Shown: in pieces, positions 5,146-13,425 of the stretch
Layout of the letters: each line of letters begins with the position of its first letter
How positions within the stretch are numbered: position 1 is the stretch's first letter
Assembly (NCBI GenBank): GCA_964404395.1
Contig: CAYOKA010000038.1
Span: 1 to 18,946, forward strand
DNA: 18,946 nt
From: JAAYBT01 sp964404395
GTDB lineage: Bacteria > Bacillota > Clostridia > Acetivibrionales > DTU013
Direction of reading: 5' to 3'
Position numbers and translations under genes: made by a program
The notes under the pieces: generated by a model
The model's database searches: none
Seen by the model: the letters and a program-made list of their open reading frames with translations, nothing else
What the model was told of the DNA's origin: nothing

Positions 5146-6963
5146 GTGGCTAGGGTAACAAAAGGTAACTTATTGAATTATCTGACTATTTCACAGAAGA
5201 TGGTTCTCATTTTTATTGGATCTGTCATTGTCCCATTGATTATTCAGATTTCTTTCTACTACAGTGATACTGTGAAGAATATACAGTCACAGATGATGCA
5301 GCGCCTGGCTAGTTCACTTGATGAAAAAACTAATAAAATCAATGGAGTGATATCCAGTACCGTTACATTGTCACATAGGTACAATGCCGATGAAGAAGTG
5401 TATAAATTTTTGGATAGCTACTACCTAAGGGAATATAATTATTTGGTTGAATATCAGGAGCGAATCAAAGCAACGCTGGATTCAGACCTTGCCTATAACA
5501 GTAATGTGAGAAAAATCAGTCTTTATACCGAAAATCCTACAGTATTGAATGGATCCATAGTTAGTAAAATTGAACCGGATGAATATATTTCTCTCGGAGA
5601 AAAGCTTATCGACTTCGACTTATTTGATCTGACCAGATCTGAGAGTGGTCTTAAGCTTCGGATATCCCTGGCCCCGCCTGTAATTAAGTCATCATATGAC
5701 AGAAGCCTCAGTATTGTCAGACCCTTGGAGAAGTATACGCAGTATGCCAAATACGGGAAGATACTGAGAATTGACATAGATATATCGCATATTTCATCTA
5801 TGCTTAAAGAACTCGGCATGTTTGATAATATTGTATTGGTAGACCCCGATAACCGTATAATAGCCTCAGCAAACACTTATAGTGAATTTGGCCAATATGA
5901 CATATTCTCTGAAAAGGATCTCAAAGAGGGGATAGTCGTTCTCAAACAGACACTTAAGGATGTGCCATTATCGCTTTATGGCTACTATAATTCTAAAATT
6001 ATTTCGGACGAATTTGCAAAAATGAGATGGAAGACAGTGTTCATTATTATAACCAGTATTATGATTTCACTTTTTTCTATTCTCCTCATAGCAAGCAACA
6101 TAACTAAGCGAACGAGGCAGGTTGTTAACCAATCCAAGCAGATTGCAATGGGAAATTTCGTACAGACATATAAAAACATGGGCGGTAACGACGAAATAGA
6201 AATTTTAGCTGACAGTATTAATCAAATGAGTATTAAGCTTAAAGCGCTGATTGAAGATAAGTACAACTCGCAAATCCTGAAAGCCCGTCTTGAGCAGGAA
6301 ACAGCGGAGGCCAGGTTATTGGCGCTTCAGAGTCAGGTAAACCCGCACTTTTTGTATAATGCATTGGAGAGTATCAGACTGAAGGCCAGTGTTAGGGATG
6401 AAACAGAGACTGCAAAAATGATACTGTACATGTCACGTATGTTTAGGAGGGTCATTAACTGGAGTGATGACATAATAACATTAGAAAAAGAGATAGAATT
6501 TCTGGAAGAGTATTTAAACATTCAAAAATACAGGTTTGATGATGAGTTTGAGTATGCTATACAGGTTGAAGAAAGAGCTCTGAAATGTATGTTACCCAAA
6601 TTCATAATCCAACCGTTAGCAGAAAACGCTTGTGTCCATGGCGTTGAGTCGATTTCCGGAAACAGGCTCGTCCAGGTTTATGCAGCACTTCGGGATGATA
6701 AGATTGTAATCAGTGTCCTTGATAATGGATCCGGTATAAGCGACGATATGCTCGATAACCTTAAAGAGATACTAAGTAGTCGAAGCAAGCCAATTGGTAG
6801 TGTAGGGCTATACAATGTGTATCAGCGATTGGTTTTATATTATGGGAAAGATTTTACATTTGATATAAAGAGTGAGCCGGAACAGGGGACGGAATTTAGT
6901 ATAACAATTCCTATGCGTAATTCAAGGGAGGAGTTCTATGTACTCAATTCTACTGGTAGATGA
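5146..6963 (+). CDS. YesM-type sensor histidine kinase
   Basis: This 605-residue membrane kinase has transmembrane helix 1 at about residues 19-39 (MVLIFIGSVIVPLIIQISFYY), an extracellular sensing region of about 255 residues, helix 2 at about 297-317 and a HAMP linker at about 318-370. The His_kinase domain carries the phosphoacceptor His401 in NPHFLYN. The ATPase domain has N-box Asn494 (PLAENACVHG), G1 box DNGSG at 526-530 and G2 box GSVGLYN. This is the LytS/YesM class that phosphorylates an AraC-type regulator in response to extracellular sugars or oligosaccharides. The GTG start is supported by AAGGAGACC 8 bases upstream. It overlaps the regulator gene by 26 bases. The signal is not deducible; the adjacent importer suggests its substrate or a related carbohydrate. 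Confidence 0.93.
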   Translation: MARVTKGNLLNYLTISQKMVLIFIGSVIVPLIIQISFYYSDTVKNIQSQMMQRLASSLDEKTNKINGVISSTVTLSHRYNADEEVYKFLDSYYLREYNYLVEYQERIKATLDSDLAYNSNVRKISLYTENPTVLNGSIVSKIEPDEYISLGEKLIDFDLFDLTRSESGLKLRISLAPPVIKSSYDRSLSIVRPLEKYTQYAKYGKILRIDIDISHISSMLKELGMFDNIVLVDPDNRIIASANTYSEFGQYDIFSEKDLKEGIVVLKQTLKDVPLSLYGYYNSKIISDEFAKMRWKTVFIIITSIMISLFSILLIASNITKRTRQVVNQSKQIAMGNFVQTYKNMGGNDEIEILADSINQMSIKLKALIEDKYNSQILKARLEQETAEARLLALQSQVNPHFLYNALESIRLKASVRDETETAKMILYMSRMFRRVINWSDDIITLEKEIEFLEEYLNIQKYRFDDEFEYAIQVEERALKCMLPKFIIQPLAENACVHGVESISGNRLVQVYAALRDDKIVISVLDNGSGISDDMLDNLKEILSSRSKPIGSVGLYNVYQRLVLYYGKDFTFDIKSEPEQGTEFSITIPMRNSREEFYVLNSTGR

Positions 6964-7699
6964 TGAGAAAAGCATCAGAGAGCATTTACCAAAGGCGATA
7001 CCATTTGAAGAACATGGTTTTACTGTCGCTAGTACAGCGATTAATGGAAAGCAAGCCATGGAGAAACTTTCAGTCCGTCCGGATCTGATACTGCTTGATG
7101 TGCGCATGCCGGTTATGAATGGCCTTGAGTTTCTGAAGCTGCTGAGGAGTAGTGAGTATTCAAATACGCATGTAGCAATGCTTTCAGGCTACAATGAGTT
7201 TGAGTATGCTAAAGAAGCCATGAAATATGGGGTAAGGGCATATTTAAGCAAACCGGTGGACGAGGAAGAAATAATCCCCTTTTTAGATATTTTATGCAAG
7301 GAATTGGATGCATCCAAGCGCGAAAAAGACAGGCCTGATTTGAGCGAAATGGCTGAACAGATTGGCAGTACGGTAACCTCAGGCGTTTGCAATGAGGCTA
7401 TTGCGTATATCCGCTTACACTATTCTGAGCAGATAAATTTGAAAAAGGTCGCTAAAAAGTTTTTCGTCAATGCATCTTATTTGGGTAGAACTTTTCAGAA
7501 GACGGTAGGAGTTTCCTTTACCGAATATGTAAATAAGCTCCGTATTGAGGAAGCAAAAAGGCTTTTGCTCCAGACTGACAAACTGATCTACGAGATAGCA
7601 AGCCAGGTAGGTTTTATAGAAAGTAGCTATTTTGTTGTAAAATTTACACAGGAGGTTGGGAAGAGTCCAACAGAATATAGAAATGAAAACCAAGGTTGA
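6938..7699 (+). CDS. AraC-type two-component response regulator (YesN-like)
   Basis: This 253-residue protein has a receiver domain at 1-120, with acidic pocket Asp8/Asp9, phosphorylation site Asp54 (LILLDVRMP), and the switch Ser and Lys in MLSGYNEFEYAKEA and YLSKPV. An AraC DNA-binding domain with two helix-turn-helix units follows at about 150-250 (LKKVAKKFFVNASYLGRTFQ and IYEIASQVGFIESSYFVVKF). It lacks the long central region of the approximately 500-residue YesN proteins, so it is a compact version. GGGAGGAG precedes the ATG, and the start lies inside the kinase gene, so translation is coupled. It most likely activates the downstream binding-protein genes; I found no defined operator. 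Confidence 0.93.
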   Translation: MYSILLVDDEKSIREHLPKAIPFEEHGFTVASTAINGKQAMEKLSVRPDLILLDVRMPVMNGLEFLKLLRSSEYSNTHVAMLSGYNEFEYAKEAMKYGVRAYLSKPVDEEEIIPFLDILCKELDASKREKDRPDLSEMAEQIGSTVTSGVCNEAIAYIRLHYSEQINLKKVAKKFFVNASYLGRTFQKTVGVSFTEYVNKLRIEEAKRLLLQTDKLIYEIASQVGFIESSYFVVKFTQEVGKSPTEYRNENQG

Positions 7700-7736
7700 A
7701 TTTATTATTTAGAATATATGAGGAGGTAGGTGCAGG

Positions 7737-9458
7737 ATGAGATCCCTCATTAAAACCATTGCTTGGGTCATATTACTGCCTTTGTTTATTCTCTCATTAG
7801 CATCATGTGGTAAAGGTGTCAAAAGGGATACCGACATAGATAAGGGCCTAGGGGGTTCATCTGCTGAAAAAGGAGATAATTCCTACGAAAACCTTTTTGC
7901 AGGGGTAGGCCCATTGCCGGATGCAAGTGAACCGGTGACATTTAATGTCTTTATTCGCGATCCGGGCGCAGTTCCTTCGAAGTACAACCCGGTTAACAAA
8001 AGGATTGCCGAATTAACAGGGGTGACGATTGAGTTTGAATTTCTGGTAGGTGATTTGGATCAAAAGGTGGGGGTGATGATAGCCAGTGAAGATTACCCTG
8101 ATGCAGTTTTTGCAAGTGAGCAAAGGTTTATTGATGCCGGTGCTTTTATCCCGCTAGAGGGTGAGTTGCCCAAATATAAGAACCTACACGCTCTTTATTC
8201 CCCCCACTATGAAAAAATGACAAGAGATGATGGACATCAGTATATTTTGGAACTATACCTGGCCAATATTCCCTCGCCGATTTTTGTTAATGACGGTCCG
8301 GGATTTTACATCCAGAAGGCGGTTTTGGAAGATGCAGGCTTCATTGTGCCCAGAACACTGGATGAATACTTTGATCTTATTGAGCAGTACATGGCTAAGT
8401 ATCCGTTGATTGATGGTATCAAAACTATTGGATTTGAAATATTATCTGACGGCTGGCGGGATTTTTGCCTGCGCAACCCGCCTCAGCATCTGATGGGTGC
8501 AGGTAATGACGGAGATGTATTTGTGGATCTTGAGACATATACTGCATCTCTATATCAGGTTTCAGAAACGGCGAAAAATTATTACAGGAAGTTGAATGAG
8601 GAGTACAATAAGGGAGTTATTAGAGCGGATACATTTACGCAAAGCTACGACCAGTATGTCTCAAATCTTGCTTCAGGAGCTGTTCTTGGTTTCTTTGACC
8701 AGGGGTGGAATATTTTGCAGGCTGAAAACATATTGAAATCCGATAAAAAATTTGAAAGAATGTATGTCACAGTTCCTATAGCAAATCCCGGAGTTAGGGA
8801 TAGTTATCTCGATGTTCGTGATGGAACAATAACAGGAAACAATGGAATAGGAATCACAAAAAACTGTAAGGATCCTGACCGATTGCTGGCTTTCTATGAC
8901 TGGATGCTACAGCGGGAGGTGCAGGATTATATCCAATGGGGTGAAGAGGGGAAAGATTGGGAAAGAGTTGGCCAAACTGGGCGAGTCTTAACAAATACGC
9001 GCCGCGAACTGAATAATGATGATGGGAAAAAGCGCGATCTGACCGGAATTACTCTATGGAATTACTCGCCAAAGAAGCAAGGCCTGTATGAAGATGGAAT
9101 GCCTTGCGGCCCTACTGACTCTGAAGATGAGTATGTGGCGGCATTATCCGATTATGACAGGATGTTTCTGGAGAGCTATGGTATCAAGTACCCTACACAA
9201 CTATTGTCTGCACCTGTTCAGCGGCCTGCATACTACCCGGTATGGTCAATGCCTATCATAGAGGGGAGCGCTGCTGCACTGGCAAACAGCAAGATGGTTG
9301 ATACCTGCCGTAAATATTATCCTCGCCTTATTATAACAAATCCCAGTAGCTATGATCAGTTATGGGATAGATTTGTGTCAGAAATATGGGAAAATGATCC
9401 TCAGCCTTACCTTGATGAGGTGAATAAGCAAATAGCTAAAGCAATGGAAATCGAATGA
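7737..9458 (+). CDS. Extracellular solute-binding lipoprotein, LplA-like (first of two)
   Basis: This is a 573-residue binding protein of a carbohydrate ABC importer. The signal peptide ends in lipobox LASC with lipidated Cys24. A charged, Gly/Ser-rich tether and then the binding domain follow (PVTFNVFIRDPG, ELTGVTIEFEFLVGD, MIASEDYPD, WDRFVSEIW). Its length of over 550 residues is typical of the LplA/YtcQ group found with YesM/YesN kinases and LplB/YtcP permeases. AGGAGG lies 7-12 bases upstream of the start, and the gene follows the regulator by 37 bases, so it is probably co-transcribed with kinase and regulator. It resembles the next gene throughout (36 of 57 residues identical in the aligned N-terminal stretch). 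Being placed with the sensor, it might feed ligand information to the kinase (inference). Confidence 0.92.
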   Translation: MRSLIKTIAWVILLPLFILSLASCGKGVKRDTDIDKGLGGSSAEKGDNSYENLFAGVGPLPDASEPVTFNVFIRDPGAVPSKYNPVNKRIAELTGVTIEFEFLVGDLDQKVGVMIASEDYPDAVFASEQRFIDAGAFIPLEGELPKYKNLHALYSPHYEKMTRDDGHQYILELYLANIPSPIFVNDGPGFYIQKAVLEDAGFIVPRTLDEYFDLIEQYMAKYPLIDGIKTIGFEILSDGWRDFCLRNPPQHLMGAGNDGDVFVDLETYTASLYQVSETAKNYYRKLNEEYNKGVIRADTFTQSYDQYVSNLASGAVLGFFDQGWNILQAENILKSDKKFERMYVTVPIANPGVRDSYLDVRDGTITGNNGIGITKNCKDPDRLLAFYDWMLQREVQDYIQWGEEGKDWERVGQTGRVLTNTRRELNNDDGKKRDLTGITLWNYSPKKQGLYEDGMPCGPTDSEDEYVAALSDYDRMFLESYGIKYPTQLLSAPVQRPAYYPVWSMPIIEGSAAALANSKMVDTCRKYYPRLIITNPSSYDQLWDRFVSEIWENDPQPYLDEVNKQIAKAMEIE

Positions 9459-9495
9459 TTTATTTATCTGTTATTTAACAAAAGTACTAAGCAAC

Positions 9496-9525
9496 TTGTA
9501 TAAAAATTTTAATAAAAGGTATGAT
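9496..9525 (+). promoter_or_regulatory. Candidate internal promoter for the second binding-protein gene
   Basis: TTGTAT (9496-9501), 18 bases, TATGAT (9520-9525), in the 160-base AT-rich gap between the two binding-protein genes. A second possible pair is TTGAAA (9561-9566) with TTAAAA (9584-9589). The size of the gap compared with the tight spacing elsewhere supports a separate transcription start. Confidence 0.45.
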
Positions 9526-9618
9526 TTTTTAAATGATTTGGTTTATTTCGCATGTTAAGCTTGAAAAAAGGGTGAACCATACTTTAAAACCCGAAAATAT
9601 TAGAAAGGGGATCAAATA

Positions 9619-11340
9619 ATGAGAAATGCGAAAATTCTTGTACTGCTGATGGTTGTTGTCATGATCGTTACCGGTTTATCGGCATGCGGTACTCCGGCTA
9701 GCAAGGACACCGATACTCAACCAAGCACTACAGCCGCAGCTCCGAAGGAAGACCCAAAACCCACTGAGGAAGAAGAGACGCTTGAACCGATAACGTTCAG
9801 CATGTTTGTTGCTGGCCCTGGAGAGGTTCCGCCGGATGACAATAAAATTGTCAAAAAGATCCAGGAAATCACAGGGGTCACCATTGAGTATGAATTCCTT
9901 GTAGGTGACATGGAGCAAAAAGTCGGAATCATGATCGCCAGCGGCGATTATCCGGATTTTATCGGCGCAGGACAAGCGCGCGGACGGTATCTAAATGCAA
10001 GATCGTTTATTGCTCTTGACGATTATCTTCCCAACTATGCAAATCTGTGGAAGCATTATGAACCTTTCCTAGACAGGCTTCGCCAGGTATCAGAAGATGA
10101 CAAAATATACATTCTGGATATTTGGAGCCGCCAGTATTGGCTTAATGACGGAGAGGACGATTTCTACGAGGGAGACTATAACGGCCCGGCTTTCTGGATT
10201 CAGAAGGACGTACTTGCCTGGGACGGATATTCACATCCCAAGACATTAGATCAATTCTTTGATTTGTTGGAGCGTTATTACGCAGCTAATCCAACCATCG
10301 ACGGTCAGGAAACTCTACCGTTCGAGGTGCACTCACAGGATTGGCGCTCATTCTGCCTGAAGAATGCTCCGCAGCATTTGATTGGCGGACGTAACGAGGG
10401 TGATGTTGTTGTTAATCCCGACACACTTGAAGTCGAGATTTATCAGAATAAGGATTATGCAAAAAATTATTACAAGAAGCTCAATGAAGCATTTAAAAAG
10501 GGTATGATAAGCCCTGAGACATTCACCAGAAACTATGATCAATACTTGTCCGTTATTTCTACCGGACGTGTGTTGGCTATGTTTGACCAGCAATGGAACT
10601 TCCAGGATGGTGAACATGTATTGATTTCTGAAGGCAAAATTGAGAGAACTTATGTACCGATTGGAGTCAGCTATGATGGATCCGATGTTCCCTACAACAG
10701 GGTAAGGAACGAAGGTATCATAGGCGGCAACGGTATGGGTATCAGCACTAAGTGCAAAGATGTTGAGCGTGCATTAAAGTTCATGGATCAACTCCTTGAA
10801 GAGGATGTACACAAGCTTATGTACTGGGGTATCGAAGGCGAAGACTACTATGTCGACGATAATGGCCGTTACAGACGTACTGCAGAGCAGAAGGCCAATT
10901 TTGACAACCCTGACTGGCGTCTCGCTAACGCCGGACTTATCATCGGCGACCAATTCCCGAAGCTGGAAGGCCGTTATAGTGATGGTAACTCCACTGGTGC
11001 AGCAACGCAGCCTGAGGAAAGGCTCGAAAACCAATTCCCCTATGACAAGGAATTCTATGGGAAATATGGCTTCTACACCAAGTCCGACTTCCTTCCTCTG
11101 ATGGATCATCCCGGCTATCCTGAGGTATGGTCAATATTCTCCACTATGGAAGAGGATAATGTCGCCAAGCCTGTATTTGACGAGATAACTGATCTTCAGA
11201 ATCGCTACTTACCAGGCGTAATTATGTCAAATAACTTTGAAGCTGCTTGGACTGAATATGCGAACAGATACGAGAGTGTCGATTATCCGGCGCTGGAAGC
11301 TGAAGTTGAAAGGCAAATACAAGCGCGCAAGACTAAATAA
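9619..11340 (+). CDS. Extracellular solute-binding lipoprotein, LplA-like (second of two)
   Basis: This 573-residue paralogue has the same length as the preceding gene product. Signal peptide with lipobox LSAC (Cys23), a Thr/Pro/Glu-rich tether (SKDTDTQPSTTAAAPKEDPK), then the binding domain (PITFSMFVAGPG, EITGVTIEYEFLVGD, MIASGDYPD). The aromatic-rich segments (Trp, Tyr) expected in a sugar-binding cleft are present. AAAGGGG precedes the ATG. It is directly followed by a strong hairpin and then the two permease genes, so it is probably the main binding protein of this importer. The difference from the first copy in residues 135-165 (insert around SRQYWLNDGEDDFYEGDY) may reflect different ligand specificity. 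Confidence 0.93.
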   Translation: MRNAKILVLLMVVVMIVTGLSACGTPASKDTDTQPSTTAAAPKEDPKPTEEEETLEPITFSMFVAGPGEVPPDDNKIVKKIQEITGVTIEYEFLVGDMEQKVGIMIASGDYPDFIGAGQARGRYLNARSFIALDDYLPNYANLWKHYEPFLDRLRQVSEDDKIYILDIWSRQYWLNDGEDDFYEGDYNGPAFWIQKDVLAWDGYSHPKTLDQFFDLLERYYAANPTIDGQETLPFEVHSQDWRSFCLKNAPQHLIGGRNEGDVVVNPDTLEVEIYQNKDYAKNYYKKLNEAFKKGMISPETFTRNYDQYLSVISTGRVLAMFDQQWNFQDGEHVLISEGKIERTYVPIGVSYDGSDVPYNRVRNEGIIGGNGMGISTKCKDVERALKFMDQLLEEDVHKLMYWGIEGEDYYVDDNGRYRRTAEQKANFDNPDWRLANAGLIIGDQFPKLEGRYSDGNSTGAATQPEERLENQFPYDKEFYGKYGFYTKSDFLPLMDHPGYPEVWSIFSTMEEDNVAKPVFDEITDLQNRYLPGVIMSNNFEAAWTEYANRYESVDYPALEAEVERQIQARKTK

Positions 11341-11365
11341 CCTGCGCTTCTTTAAAACCGATTAG

Positions 11366-11397
11366 GAAGGGGCGGCCACAAAGCCGGCCGCCTCTTC
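11366..11397 (+). promoter_or_regulatory. GC-rich intercistronic hairpin between binding-protein and permease genes
   Basis: A 12-bp stem (11366-11377 with 11386-11397, one G-T pair) closes on the loop ACAAAGCC. It is followed by TACATCATAAACC with no T tract, so it is unlikely to be a full terminator. In binding-protein-dependent operons such hairpins protect the upstream mRNA or attenuate readthrough, giving more binding protein than permease. Confidence 0.7.
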
Positions 11398-11441
11398 TAC
11401 ATCATAAACCGGTTGAGAATCAGGGCTAAGGGGATAGCAAA

Positions 11442-12389
11442 ATGGCAACTAAAAATTTAAGTGCTAGAAAAGAGTTTTTTAATGAAGTTCGTAAACAAAA
11501 GGAGTTGATATTTATTTCGACGCCCTTTTTCATATACTTTTTAATTTTTTCATATTTACCACTATGGGGTCTCACCATGGCGTTTCAGAACTATAAACCT
11601 GCAAGAAGCTTTTTTGAGCAGGAATGGGTTGGATTCAAGCATTTTGAGAACCTTTTCACCGACCCTGATTTTTTTCGTGTAATGAAAAACACCTTAGGGA
11701 TGAGCATAATCAACCTGGCGCTGGGTTTTATCACGGCTATCGCATTTGCACTGCTTTTAAACGAGCTTACGGGGAAACTCTTCGGGTTTAAGCGGGTCGT
11801 GCAAACGATATCATATATGCCCCATTTCCTCTCATGGATTATCGTCTGTGGTCTGGTTTCAAATGTCCTTGCCATGGATGGAGGAATCATAAATGAACTG
11901 TTGGTAGGAGCGGGACTTATTAAAGAAAAGATACATTTTATGGGGACACCGGAATATTTCTGGTGGATTGTTGGATTTACAAATGTATGGAAGTCAATGG
12001 GCTGGAACAGTATCATTTATTTGGCAGCGATTACATCTATAGACCCGGCGTTGTATGAGGCTGCAGCCATTGATGGGTATGGCCGCTTTGGCAGGATGTG
12101 GCATATCACCATTCCGGGTATCAAATCGACCATTATTATCTTACTTATCTTAAACGCAGGTTGGATCCTCAACGCGGGTTTTGAAATTCAGTATATTCTG
12201 GGTTCAAACGGTCTCGTGCTTGATGTTTCGGAAACCATTGATATTTTTGTGCTCAAAAGGGGCTTTGGGAGAGCCGGCGGCTTTGCCTTCGGAACTGCAG
12301 CCGGTATGTTCAAAACCGTGGTCAGCGCTGTAATATTAATACTGTGCAATAAAATCGCCGGTTGGGTAGGCGAGGAAAAATTGATTTAA
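11442..12389 (+). CDS. ABC sugar transporter permease, LplB-like
   Basis: This 315-residue inner-membrane permease has about six transmembrane helices, the first at about residues 22-45 (LIFISTPFFIYFLIFSYLPLW). The EAA loop that docks the ATPase is at about 205-227 (YEAAAIDGYGRFGRMWHITIPG). It starts with ATG after AAGGGGATAGC. It forms the membrane channel together with the next gene product. No ATPase gene is present in the window; members of this family normally use a shared MsmX-type ATPase encoded elsewhere. It lies 101 bases after the binding-protein gene, with a hairpin in between. Confidence 0.93.
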   Translation: MATKNLSARKEFFNEVRKQKELIFISTPFFIYFLIFSYLPLWGLTMAFQNYKPARSFFEQEWVGFKHFENLFTDPDFFRVMKNTLGMSIINLALGFITAIAFALLLNELTGKLFGFKRVVQTISYMPHFLSWIIVCGLVSNVLAMDGGIINELLVGAGLIKEKIHFMGTPEYFWWIVGFTNVWKSMGWNSIIYLAAITSIDPALYEAAAIDGYGRFGRMWHITIPGIKSTIIILLILNAGWILNAGFEIQYILGSNGLVLDVSETIDIFVLKRGFGRAGGFAFGTAAGMFKTVVSAVILILCNKIAGWVGEEKLI

Positions 12390-12432
12390 TAAAACGCTTT
12401 CGTTGCGCTATTCGACTTGGAGGTATATTTAA

Positions 12433-13317
12433 ATGAGAAAATCATATGGTGATAAGGTTGTTGATGCGATAATTGTTTTCATTATGTGCATAGTCATCGT
12501 TGCCATGTTGTATCCACTTTGGAACACGTTGATCACATCTTTTAACGATGCAAGGGATTCCATAAAAGGACCACTCTACCTGTTGCCGAGGGAATGGACA
12601 CTTTTCAACTATCAAAGTGTATTTAAGACAGATAAAATATATAACGCTTTTGTGGTGTCGGTCGCACGTACAGTGATCACATTGATACTGAACGTGCTTC
12701 TCTCAGGTTTATTCGCATACGTATTGAGCCACAAGGAATTTGTTTTCCGAAGATTCCTTACAGTATTTATGGTAATGACAATGTACATAAACGCAGGACT
12801 GATCCCGCAGTATTTCCTGTATCGCAACCTGGGATTGATTGACAGCTTTTGGGTCTATATACTCCCTTCGCTGGTTGGAGCGTTCAACGTGATTGTCATA
12901 CGCACGTACATAAATTCGCTACCGGCATCTCTTGTGGAATCTGCGAGGATTGACGGAGCCACTGAAGTGAAAATATATTTCAGCATTATTTTTCCGCTAT
13001 GCTTGCCGGTTATGGCCACCGTCGCATTATGGGTCGCAGTTGGCTCGTGGAACTCATGGTTCGACTCTTTCATATTTGCGCCAAAGCAGGATTTGAGTAC
13101 CCTTCAATACGAGATGATGAAGATATTATCTTCATCCATGCAGTCGGGGGTCAGGCAACCGGATTATCTGGCCGAATCACATACGTCACGCAGCATGGTT
13201 ACTCCAAATTCATTGCGTGCGGCCATGACTATGGTAGCAACTGTACCTATCCTGGTGGTATATCCCTTCCTTCAAAAGTATTTTGTAACTGTTAACATTG
13301 GCAGCGTCAAAGAGTAG
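12433..13317 (+). CDS. ABC sugar transporter permease, YtcP/LplC-like
   Basis: This 294-residue second permease has six predicted helices, a long loop with the family pattern NDARDSIKGPLYLLPREWTL, and an EAA loop (ESARIDGATEVKIYFSIIFPL). The C-terminus ends in YPFLQKYFVTVNIGSVKE; the 'YPF.QKYFV.G...G.VKG' type of ending is diagnostic of this subfamily. TTGGAGGTATATTT precedes the ATG. It is 43 bases after the first permease gene and is the last gene of the import operon. Confidence 0.93.
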   Translation: MRKSYGDKVVDAIIVFIMCIVIVAMLYPLWNTLITSFNDARDSIKGPLYLLPREWTLFNYQSVFKTDKIYNAFVVSVARTVITLILNVLLSGLFAYVLSHKEFVFRRFLTVFMVMTMYINAGLIPQYFLYRNLGLIDSFWVYILPSLVGAFNVIVIRTYINSLPASLVESARIDGATEVKIYFSIIFPLCLPVMATVALWVAVGSWNSWFDSFIFAPKQDLSTLQYEMMKILSSSMQSGVRQPDYLAESHTSRSMVTPNSLRAAMTMVATVPILVVYPFLQKYFVTVNIGSVKE

Positions 13318-13327
13318 AAGCACATAT

Positions 13328-13363
13328 TTCCATGTAGAATACATTTGTGATTATTCTATGGAA
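13328..13363 (+). terminator. Possible terminator of the transport operon
   Basis: TTCCAT-GT-AGAATA (13328-13341) pairs with TATTCTATGGAA (13352-13363), giving 12 base pairs with a two-base bulge and a 10-base loop. No T tract follows. It sits exactly between the last permease gene and a new promoter, which supports a boundary role. Confidence 0.4.
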
Positions 13364-13392
13364 TTGACCGATAGGATTATGAATGTTAATAT
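13364..13392 (+). promoter_or_regulatory. Sigma-A-type promoter of the WD40-OmpA lipoprotein gene
   Basis: TTGACC (13364-13369), 17 bases, TAATAT (13387-13392), ending 33 bases before the ATG at 13426. Five of six -35 bases and a good -10 box match the consensus with ideal spacing. Confidence 0.65.
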
Positions 13393-13425
13393 TATGAGAT
13401 ATTAAAGCTAATTTGTGAGGGAAAT

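Noticed and set aside
8227..8409. Overlapping 60-codon frame inside the first binding-protein gene
   Set aside because: Shadow of a well-supported gene, with no ribosome site or recognisable product.
7737..13317. Missing ATPase as a sign of a defective importer
   Set aside because: LplA/LplB/YtcP-type operons normally lack an ATPase gene and use a shared MsmX-type ATPase.
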